NCBI GenBank assembly: GCA_009889585.1
Contig: WUQV01000278.1
Location: 1-18,185, forward strand
DNA length: 18,185 nucleotides
Direction of reading: 5' to 3'
Source: Candidatus Bathyarchaeota archaeon
GTDB lineage: Archaea; Thermoproteota; Bathyarchaeia; Bathyarchaeales; WUQV01
The position numbers and the translations under genes were made by a program. Positions 12,803 through 18,185 of this stretch are shown here, one piece after another. Below the pieces are notes generated by a model, which had not been told where the DNA came from, searched no databases, and saw only the letters and a list, made by a program, of their open reading frames with translations. Within the stretch, counting starts at the first letter, position 1; the number at the start of each line of letters is the position of its first letter.

Positions 12803-13876
12803 ATGGCGAGGCTTGGCGTTAGGCATATGGAGCATATAACAATGGCGCACGGCGCTGGCGGATCCATAATGGCCAAGTTCATTAAGGATTACATCTTAAG
12901 GTACTTAGGAGGAAGCAAGGCTGATGTCCCGTTAGAGGCGTTAGATGATGCAGCCGTTGTTAACGACATCGTCTTAAAGTCCGACTCCTACACGGTTAAG
13001 CCTTTGTTCTTCCCAGGAGGGGATATCGGGAGATTAGCCGTTAGCGGCACCATCAACGATATCTCCGTCTTAGGAGCTCAACCGGCGGCTTTAACGTGCG
13101 GCCTCATCTTAGAGGAGGGCTTGCCGTTAAAGGACTTAGAGCGCATATTGTTGAGCATGAAGGAGACGTGTGAGGAGGCAGATGTATACGTTATCACCGG
13201 TGATACCAAGGTCGTCGAAAGGGGGGCCTTAGGAGGCTGCGTTATAAATACTTCTGGAATAGGCTTTAGGACTGAGGCGACGGATCACAACTTAGCCGTG
13301 GTTAAGAAATATAGGCCGGGCTTTAAAGCCAGTTGGATCTTAGATTCGAACTTAAGGGCTAGGGATAAAATCATAGTTTCAGGAACGATTGGGGATCATG
13401 GCTTAGCCGTATTATCTGCACAAGAGGGCCTTAGCTTCGGAAGCGAAATTAAATCGGACGTAAGGCCGTTGAATAAGCTCGTCCAAAGGCTCCTTGAAGT
13501 AGGAGGGATTACCGCCATGAAGGATCCGACGAGAGGAGGCCTTTCGAATGCTTTAAACGAATTTTGTGAAAAGTCCAACGTAGGCATCTTAATTCACGAG
13601 GATCGAATCCCGATGAAGGAGGACGTAAGGATCGCTTGTGAAATGTTAGGCATAGATCCGTTAGAAGTCGGGAATGAAGGTAAGCTAGTGATCGGCGTTA
13701 TTCCTGAGGTGGCTGAGGAAGTGCTAGCGGCTTTAAGGGGGACGGAGGAGGGGAAGGAAGCTGAAATTGTAGGAGAGGCTACGGAGGAGTTCAATATGGT
13801 AGTGATACAAACGGTCGTCGGAGGGAAGAGGGTGTTAATGCCGCCTGTTGGAGATCCTGTGCCAAGGATATGTTAA
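12803..13876 (+). CDS. hypE: Hydrogenase maturation factor HypE
   Basis: 357 aa AIR-synthase-like ATPase. With HypF it turns the carbamoyl group carried on its C-terminal Cys into a thiocyanate, the source of the CN ligands of [NiFe] hydrogenases. Evidence: MAHGAGGSIMAKFIKDYIL at the start, LEALDDAAVV, LFFPGGDIGRLAVSGTINDI, YVITGDTKVVERG, MKDPTRGGLSNALNEF, and above all the C-terminal PRIC-stop with the acceptor Cys357. The start may be ATG 12803 or, by comparison with E. coli HypE, the later ATG 12827 (MEHITMAHGAGGS). No other hyp or hydrogenase gene is in the window, so it is an isolated maturation gene or belongs to a scattered set. Confidence 0.93.
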   Translation: MARLGVRHMEHITMAHGAGGSIMAKFIKDYILRYLGGSKADVPLEALDDAAVVNDIVLKSDSYTVKPLFFPGGDIGRLAVSGTINDISVLGAQPAALTCGLILEEGLPLKDLERILLSMKETCEEADVYVITGDTKVVERGALGGCVINTSGIGFRTEATDHNLAVVKKYRPGFKASWILDSNLRARDKIIVSGTIGDHGLAVLSAQEGLSFGSEIKSDVRPLNKLVQRLLEVGGITAMKDPTRGGLSNALNEFCEKSNVGILIHEDRIPMKEDVRIACEMLGIDPLEVGNEGKLVIGVIPEVAEEVLAALRGTEEGKEAEIVGEATEEFNMVVIQTVVGGKRVLMPPVGDPVPRIC

Positions 13877-13901
13877 TAACTATTATAAAGTATGAACGGC
13901 T

Positions 13902-14408
13902 ATGGAGTTTATTGCAATAGACCTCCCTAAGAGGTTGGTTGAAGAGGCTAAAAAGAGAGGCTTGGACTTAGAGGCTGAGCTCGTCGAATACCTAAGCAAG
14001 AGGCTAGCCTTAAACCCAGAGGAAGAAGCCGTGATCCGCCTTCAGCTCGCTAAGAGGTTCTTAAAGGAAGGCGAGGCCTACGTCGGCAAGGACCCCGTTC
14101 AAGCTTCGGAAAAGCTTTACAAGGCCTCTGAAGAATGCATAAAGGCCTTGACGTTATACTATAACGTAAGGGAAGTCCTAGCTAAAGTAGAGGAAAGAGG
14201 TAGATGGACTGTTACTGAGCTTGAAAAAGCCGTCCTAGCTACTTCACGGAAGTTAGGTAAGTGGTTAAGAGAGGCTTGGGATACTGCATGGGCTCTTCAT
14301 GTTTGGGGCTTTCACGAGGCGAAGTTCGATGTTGAGGATGTAGAAGAAAGGATGCCTTATGTAGAAAAAATGATTAACGAAGCAGCTAAGCTCATAATGC
14401 GAAGTTGA
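13902..14408 (+). CDS. PaREP1 / HEPN-fold family protein
   Basis: 168 aa, all-helical. The start EFIAIDLPKRLVEEAKKRGL and the central RFLKEGEAYVGKDPVQASEK followed by LYKASEECIKALTLYYNV match the PaREP1 family found in multiple copies in thermophilic Crenarchaeota and relatives. The family has a HEPN-like four-helix fold; some HEPN proteins are RNases or toxins, but I see no R-x(4-6)-H active-site motif here. No partner nucleotidyltransferase (MNT) gene is next to it. It starts 25 bp after hypE, with a TTAATAAC element near 13873-13880 that could be its own TATA box. Function unknown. Confidence 0.7.
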   Translation: MEFIAIDLPKRLVEEAKKRGLDLEAELVEYLSKRLALNPEEEAVIRLQLAKRFLKEGEAYVGKDPVQASEKLYKASEECIKALTLYYNVREVLAKVEERGRWTVTELEKAVLATSRKLGKWLREAWDTAWALHVWGFHEAKFDVEDVEERMPYVEKMINEAAKLIMRS

Positions 14409-14582
14409 TGATAAAGACGAACCTTTAGTTACGGCGCTTATTCTCATCATTGAGCGCTGCTGCATACACTTTAAGCTTGATAGCATAACATCGAGGTCGT
14501 TCGAATAGTCATCGAAGTCCGATGTTAACGGAAGGGAATAAGCTATTTAGCAAAGGTCGAGGGCCCTAAGTGAGGCGATTGA
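14409..14582. other. Intergenic region before the YbaK-like gene, with its promoter
   Basis: No coding signal. A TATA-like CTATTTAG at 14543-14550 predicts transcription from about 14573 and GAGG at 14572-14575 lies 7 bases before the ATG of the next gene. A weak GCGCT/AGCGC inverted repeat (about 14434-14457) follows the PaREP1 stop. Confidence 0.35.
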
Positions 14583-15056
14583 ATGAGCCCCATGGACGAG
14601 AAGGACCTTCAGGAGTTCTTGATTAAGCATGGTTGCGAAGCAAAGATCCTTCCTCAAAAGGTTGAGACGACGACCGTAGATCAAGCGCGAAAGGCCTTAG
14701 GGGTTCCGAAGAGGGACATAATCAAAACCATTATGTTCATTAACGAATCCGGCGAGCCGATCTTAGCCATCGTAAGCGGCGATAGGCGGGTGGACGTGGA
14801 AAAGCTCGCTAAGGTCGTTGAAGCGGCCAAGTTGCGCATAGCCCTTCCTGACGAGGTGAAGGAGCATAGCGGCTACGTAGCAGGAGGCCTTCCTCCGATA
14901 GGGCATAAGAAGGCGATGAAAACCGTCGTCGATGAACGCGTCTTCGAGAGCGAATTCGTTTACGGCGGAGGAGGAACGACGAGGCATTTGATGAAAATCA
15001 AGCCTAGTGAGATTCGAAGGGTTCAAAGGGCGATCGTAGCAAGAATATCTGCGTGA
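14583..15056 (+). CDS. YbaK/ProX-type aminoacyl-tRNA deacylase
   Basis: 157 aa, the usual length of free-standing YbaK/EbsC/INS-like trans-editing domains, which hydrolyse mischarged tRNAs such as Cys- or Ala-tRNA(Pro). Hallmarks: DQARKALGVPKRDIIKTIMF with the key Lys at about residue 48, AIVSGDRRVDVEKLAK, the substrate-pocket loop SGYVAGGLPPIGHKK, and VYGGGGTTRHLMKIKPSEIR. The start is ATG 14583, with GAGG 7 bases upstream; the second ATG at residue 4 is possible. The exact tRNA substrate cannot be told from sequence. Monocistronic. Confidence 0.88.
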   Translation: MSPMDEKDLQEFLIKHGCEAKILPQKVETTTVDQARKALGVPKRDIIKTIMFINESGEPILAIVSGDRRVDVEKLAKVVEAAKLRIALPDEVKEHSGYVAGGLPPIGHKKAMKTVVDERVFESEFVYGGGGTTRHLMKIKPSEIRRVQRAIVARISA

Positions 15057-15222
15057 GTAGAGAGGCATTTTAAGATAAAAGAGGTTCGCAAGGGGCTAAG
15101 TGTTTTGACGATAGGCGTAAGCATAAGCTAAGGTTCTGAGTTACGCGGTCATTCGCGGTAACCGTACTCTTATACATCATCTATGATTCAGCATTTAACA
15201 AGAAAAATTCTCAGCTTCATGA

Positions 15223-15249
15223 ACATTGTCCATTCAATCATGGCAATGT
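15223..15249. repeat. Inverted repeat / hairpin in the gene-poor gap
   Basis: ACATTGtCCAT and ATGGCAATGT pair over 10 bp with one bulged T and a TCAATC loop. No T-run follows and no gene ends nearby, so a terminator role is not obvious. Confidence 0.45.
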
Positions 15250-15563
15250 CAGTTAGATGTAACATATTTCTGCGCTTCGCTTTTGAAATTCAAGCTATTA
15301 ACGCTATATGAAGTATTCCTTCAATAATGCTCGCAGGCTTTAAAAATTCTATGGCGCCATGGCCGCTCTCCTTTAACCCGCTTCCGCAAGGAGTAGGAGC
15401 TTAAGAAAGAGCCTATAGGTGGGTATATGATTTTCCCACGGACATGCTTACGTTTTCCCTCCCACGAACTTGCGCTAATGATAATCAAGTTTTAGCAAAA
15501 GCTCCTCGATTTGTTAAAGATTCTCATACAAATATGTTAAAAACGTCGTTTTGAAAAGAAAGA

Positions 15564-15584
15564 TTTATATAGTTCGATATAAAC
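15564..15584 (+). promoter_or_regulatory. Promoter of the 105-aa membrane protein gene
   Basis: Two TATA-like elements, TTTATATAG (15564-15572) and GATATAAAC (15576-15584), lie upstream of AAAAAGGTAG (15591-15600), a ribosome-binding site 8 bases before the ATG at 15608. An A-rich stretch precedes the first box as a BRE-like element. Confidence 0.5.
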
Positions 15585-15607
15585 ATCTAAAAAAAGGTAG
15601 TTACTAG

Positions 15608-15925
15608 ATGAAGAAAGAGGATACGACATCGATCTTAGTCGCTTTGATAATAGCGATAGCCTTGTTTGTTGGAGGAGGCTATATCGAGGGTGGCTTCATT
15701 GGCGCTTTTAACCGTGCAAGCATTATCGGCGGAATTATTATGCTTGCAGTAAGCGCATACTTTACGGGAATGAGGTTTTTGCGTAATAATGTTGACCAAC
15801 TTCTCATAACTGCGGTAATTCTCTTTAGGGAACCGAGAATAGCTGAAAAGTCCGTTCAAGAAATCGAGGGTATGGCAAAGGGCATACGAGAGTCTATTGA
15901 AACGATAAGAAAAGTGCTTCGTTAA
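15608..15925 (+). CDS. Small two-helix membrane protein with a charged cytoplasmic tail
   Basis: 105 aa, not recognised as a named family. A short charged N-terminus (MKKEDTT) is followed by TM1 at about residues 8-26 (ILVALIIAIALFVGGGYIEG), a loop FIGAFNRAS, TM2 at about 37-56 (IIGGIIMLAVSAYFTG) and then RFLRNN. By the positive-inside rule both termini face the cytoplasm. The last 35 residues (AEKSVQEIEGMAKGIRESIE) are amphipathic and could form a coiled coil. No signal peptide or metal motif. It has a strong promoter and ribosome-binding site, and stands alone between a gene-poor gap and a convergent small gene. Confidence 0.7.
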   Translation: MKKEDTTSILVALIIAIALFVGGGYIEGGFIGAFNRASIIGGIIMLAVSAYFTGMRFLRNNVDQLLITAVILFREPRIAEKSVQEIEGMAKGIRESIETIRKVLR

Positions 15926-16096
15926 ACGCCTCTGTAAAGTAATGTAAACTCCCCCTATGAATTTTTCAACATCCTAATGCTTGTAATATTCAATATTAAC
16001 TAGCAGAATTGACTTGCATTAGCAAGTTCTAAGTACTTACGAGCATCTATTTTAGAGAGGCTGAGGCACTCTACATAATCGATGTAGGCCTCACCA

Positions 16097-16288
16097 TTAC
16101 TCAGCGCTTGATTTATCGCTAAGCTTTTTCATAACTAGCTCTTTAATCTTAGGCGGTAACTCGTCGATCGTGAAGCTTATCTTCCCAGACTTTTTCAAAA
16201 AGTCCATGATTTCTGCTAATAATTCTGGCGGCGGATCCGAGAGCGACAAGGCGAGAACCGTCCTTTTCTTACCCTCTGAAGTTTCCAT
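16097..16288 (-). CDS. Hypothetical 63-aa soluble protein
   Basis: Minus-strand frame from ATG 16288, rich in Lys, Leu and Pro and without membrane segments. A predicted strand (TVLALSLS) is followed by PPPELLAEIMDFLKKSGKIS, a turn with FTIDELPPKIKELVMKKLSD and a short charged tail. Hydrophobic spacing is helix-like, so it looks like a folded small protein and not random. Promoter support: CTTTAAG on the minus strand at 16310-16316, about 25 bp before the ATG, fitting a leaderless transcript. It lies head to head with, and only 36 bp from, the broken end of the ABC ATPase gene, so it may be linked to the event that removed that gene's front. Function unknown. Confidence 0.5.
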   Translation of the reverse strand: METSEGKKRTVLALSLSDPPPELLAEIMDFLKKSGKISFTIDELPPKIKELVMKKLSDKSSAE

Positions 16289-16309
16289 GCTAAGGTCTAT
16301 GGAATCCCT

Positions 16310-16316
16310 CTTAAAG
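16310..16316 (-). promoter_or_regulatory. TATA-like box of the 63-aa gene
   Basis: CTTTAAG on the minus strand, centred 25 bp upstream of the ATG at 16288. It also lies in the only space available as a promoter for the plus-strand ABC gene. Confidence 0.35.
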
Positions 16317-16324
16317 AAAGAAGG

Positions 16325-17131
16325 ATGAGGATAGATGAGGCGTTAAAAATAGTTGGCCTTGAAGGTCAGAGAAGGCGCTTAGTATTAACGCTTTCGGGCG
16401 GTCAGCAAAGGAGGCTAGCTTTGGCCAAAGCTTTCATCACTAAAAGCAAAGTATTGCTCATGGATGAGCCCACTAGTGGGCTGGATCCAGTTGCCAAAAG
16501 TGAAGTGTGGGAACACATGCGTAAGTTACGTGATATGGGCACCACTATATTTATGTCTACTCACGATACTCGTGAAGCTGAAAGTCTAGGCGATCGTGTA
16601 GGTATGATGAACGCAGGGAGAATGATGACTATTGGCTCGGTTCAAGAACTTAAGAATATTGTTAAGGGAAGAGATGTGATAGAAATAATAGGCAAAGGAA
16701 TAACCTATAAGATTGAACTTTTGAAGCAATTAGGCCTTATAAGGGAAGTCAAGGTTATAAGCAGAACGGAGCGTGCAACTCCTCCGATTAAGGTGATAGC
16801 CTATGCTGGCGGGAAGCTTCCTCAGGAATATGAAAGCCTAAAGGAGGATCCTTATACGGTGTTAGTAGAGGTCCCCTTAGAGCTTGCACTTGGCAGTAGG
16901 GAGAAGCTAGAGGAATACGTTCGAAATATAGTGGAGAAGAGGAAAATGGAGTTAGCTAAATGTACTGAGGATGAAAAGGTAAGGCTTTACGTTGACTCCG
17001 CTGAGGAAACAGTGCCTAAGGTGCTTGATGTCTTATTTAAGGAGGGCGTAAGCGTAAGCAGCGTTCACATAAAGCCCATTACGCTAGAAGATGTTTTCTT
17101 AACTATCGTAGGGAAGTTGATAGTGGGTTGA
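16325..17131 (+). pseudogene. 5'-truncated ABC transporter ATPase (DrrA/CcmA-like), lacking Walker A
   Basis: 268 aa remain. The frame begins at a point equivalent to just before the signature motif: RIDEALKIVGLEG, then LSGGQQRRLALAKA (residues 23-36), Walker B VLLMDEPTSGLDP (43-55) and the H-loop FMSTHD (76-81). The DrrA-type C-terminal domain ends with ITLEDVFLTIVGK. The normal first 80-100 residues, with the Walker A P-loop and Q-loop, are absent; upstream in-frame codons to the TGA at 16277 show no ABC similarity, and the 63-aa gene occupies the opposite strand. Without Walker A it cannot bind ATP in the usual way. The downstream permease overlaps its stop, so the original operon order is kept. 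Rearrangement or assembly join are both possible; it could also still be expressed as a regulatory fragment. Confidence 0.75.
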
Positions 17132-17133
17132 CG

Positions 17134-17895
17134 ATGCGCGAGATATATTATGTTTTCGAACGTGAAATGAAGCTATGGGTAAGGCAAAAGTGGATATTCG
17201 CTATTTTGACTATTACGCCAGCGCTCTACGTAAGCGTTTTCTCCACCCTTATGAATTACTTCTTGCAAAGCGCTAACGTGCCGTATCAAAGCACCATAGA
17301 CTATGTATCATTTTATGCCGTTGGTGCCGTTAGCATATATCTAATGCAAGTATCCATGATAGGAGCTCTCTCCGTCTTCTTGGATAGGCAAAGCGGCGTC
17401 CTTGAGGACATACTTACCTCACCTTTAGGACGAGCTTATCTATACTTTGGCAAGCTTCTTGCAACATCAGTTAAGTCATTGTCCATCGCCTCAATCATTT
17501 TACTCATTTCGATCGCCGTTGGTGCAAAGTATCAGCCAGACTTGCTTCATGCATTACTTGCAGCTGGAGTGATGGTTAGCTCAAGCATAGCATTTGCCAG
17601 CTTTAGCATTACTATAACAAGCATAATTAAAGATCAAGCTACATATAACACTGTAATCAACCTTCTATTTGTCCCACTCCTACTTCTGTCAAATATATAC
17701 TACCCAGTGAATATTATGCCTTCATGGGCAAAGCTAATAGTTAAAGCAAATCCACTAACCTATATAACAAATGCGCTAAGGACAACCCTTGTTTTCAACA
17801 GGATTCCTGATGTCACAGATCTTGCTGCAATATTCTTATTCATTATAGCTTTTGCATCACTTGGAGTATTAGGGTATAAAAAGATGAAAATATAA
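17134..17895 (+). CDS. ABC-2 type transporter permease
   Basis: About 253-255 aa, normal for DrrB/NodJ-type permeases that export drugs, lipids or polysaccharide. About six membrane helices can be placed: near residues 24-42, 60-85, 110-130, 140-165, 170-195 and 230-250. The family loop before helix 3 is present as LDRQSGVLEDILTSPLGRAY, and NPLTYITNALR precedes the last helix. The start is ATG 17134 (MREIYYVFEREMKLW), 2 bases after the ATPase stop, or the TTG at 17128, which overlaps the stop. The protein looks intact although its ATPase partner is truncated. Substrate unknown. Confidence 0.88.
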   Translation: MREIYYVFEREMKLWVRQKWIFAILTITPALYVSVFSTLMNYFLQSANVPYQSTIDYVSFYAVGAVSIYLMQVSMIGALSVFLDRQSGVLEDILTSPLGRAYLYFGKLLATSVKSLSIASIILLISIAVGAKYQPDLLHALLAAGVMVSSSIAFASFSITITSIIKDQATYNTVINLLFVPLLLLSNIYYPVNIMPSWAKLIVKANPLTYITNALRTTLVFNRIPDVTDLAAIFLFIIAFASLGVLGYKKMKI

Positions 17896-18185
17896 AGATT
17901 ACCTAGATGGGTTTTCCCCTCCTAACGTTTAAAGTTAACTATTTACATAGTGAATTGAAATTTTCGCCCAAAGCTTTGCAAGTTTACTTTCAATCCTTCT
18001 AAACGTTGAAGTATCTCTACAGATGATCATAAGTATCCTTTCTATTTTAGGCTTTCCACAACTCTATTTGGCGACTCTTATCGACCTTTTTCTGTTTGTT
18101 GTTTTATAGCTGGATACAGCGGGACGTTAAAAACCCTTTTGAATAGGCTTGGAAATCATCGCATTCTCCTTTAAGCAAGCCTCCT
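17896..18185. other. Intergenic DNA to the window end
   Basis: AT-rich and without a supported gene. A 31-codon minus-strand frame (starting near 18029 with MIICRDTSTFRRIESKLAKL, with AAAGG six bases upstream) is the only candidate and is too short to trust. No tRNA or repeat seen. Confidence 0.3.

Larger units (their letters stand above)
15057..15607. other. 551-bp gene-poor region
   Basis: No convincing gene. Contents: a 10-bp hairpin with one bulged T (15223-15249: ACATTG-t-CCAT / ATGG-CAATGT, 6-base loop); an 8-10 bp palindrome ATGGCGCCAT (15351-15360); and an imperfect stem CTCCTT/AAGGAG around 15371-15396. A short minus frame of about 37 codons (about 15290-15400) ends in FLKPASIIEGILHIALIA, and may be a gene remnant or chance. 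The last 50 bases are the promoter of the next gene. Confidence 0.3.

Noticed and set aside
14400..14460. C/D-box guide RNA (TGATGA next to the PaREP1 stop; TGATGA also on the minus strand)
   Set aside because: No matching D or D' box (CTGA) at the proper spacing on either strand.
17990..18035. 31-codon minus-strand frame with AAAGG before its ATG
   Set aside because: Too short and not recognisably conserved; could be chance in AT-rich DNA.
1..18185. CRISPR array, insertion sequence, prophage or integrase
   Set aside because: No regularly spaced repeats, transposase or integrase frames, or target-site duplications were found on reading through the window.

Overview
The window is archaeal chromosome, most likely from a thermophilic member of the TACK/Crenarchaeota-like lineages. 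The evidence is the archaeal gene order rps13-rps4-rps11-rpoD-rpl18e, an RNA polymerase D subunit with two ferredoxin-type 4Fe-4S motifs, a PaREP1/HEPN protein, a four-gene pyruvate:ferredoxin oxidoreductase, frequent TTG and GTG starts, and TATA-like boxes about 25-30 bases upstream of many starts. The phylum cannot be fixed from the sequence alone. No rRNA, recognisable tRNA, CRISPR array or insertion sequence is visible.

Layout. 168-2153 (minus) holds two genes that both look broken. One is a C45/acyl-transferase-family gene that has lost its catalytic segment. The other is a tandem-GNAT gene split by an exact 8-bp tandem duplication. 2264-2635 (plus) is a small retropepsin-like protein whose catalytic Asp is Asn. 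2837-5488 (minus) is the ribosomal/RNAP operon. A divergent promoter region separates it from an Hsp20-like gene (5580-5966). A 47-codon zinc-ribbon gene (6197-6340, minus) follows. 6440-11185 (plus) is a compact redox operon, porG-porD-porA-porB, followed by a CooC/MinD-type ATPase and a DUF362 protein. 11294-12175 is an endonuclease IV-like TIM barrel behind an inverted-repeat cluster. 12423-12751 (minus) holds two very small membrane proteins next to a perfect 10-bp hairpin. 12803-15056 (plus) has hypE, a PaREP1/HEPN gene and a YbaK-type aminoacyl-tRNA deacylase. A 551-bp gene-poor gap follows. The right end has a small membrane protein, a 63-aa orphan on the minus strand, and an ABC-2 exporter whose ATPase gene lacks its Walker A half.

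Function. The centre of the window suggests an anaerobic, ferredoxin-based metabolism: POR links pyruvate and acetyl-CoA with reduced ferredoxin. The CooC-like ATPase and HypE are both relatives of nickel-enzyme maturation factors, so a CODH and/or [NiFe] hydrogenase is likely elsewhere in the genome, although neither is here. The two ends carry several disrupted or altered genes, which suggests local gene decay or, less interestingly, assembly error. Two short blocks, in the middle of rpoD and across porG-porD-porA, have much lower GC than their flanks, so the genes appear to be compositional mosaics.
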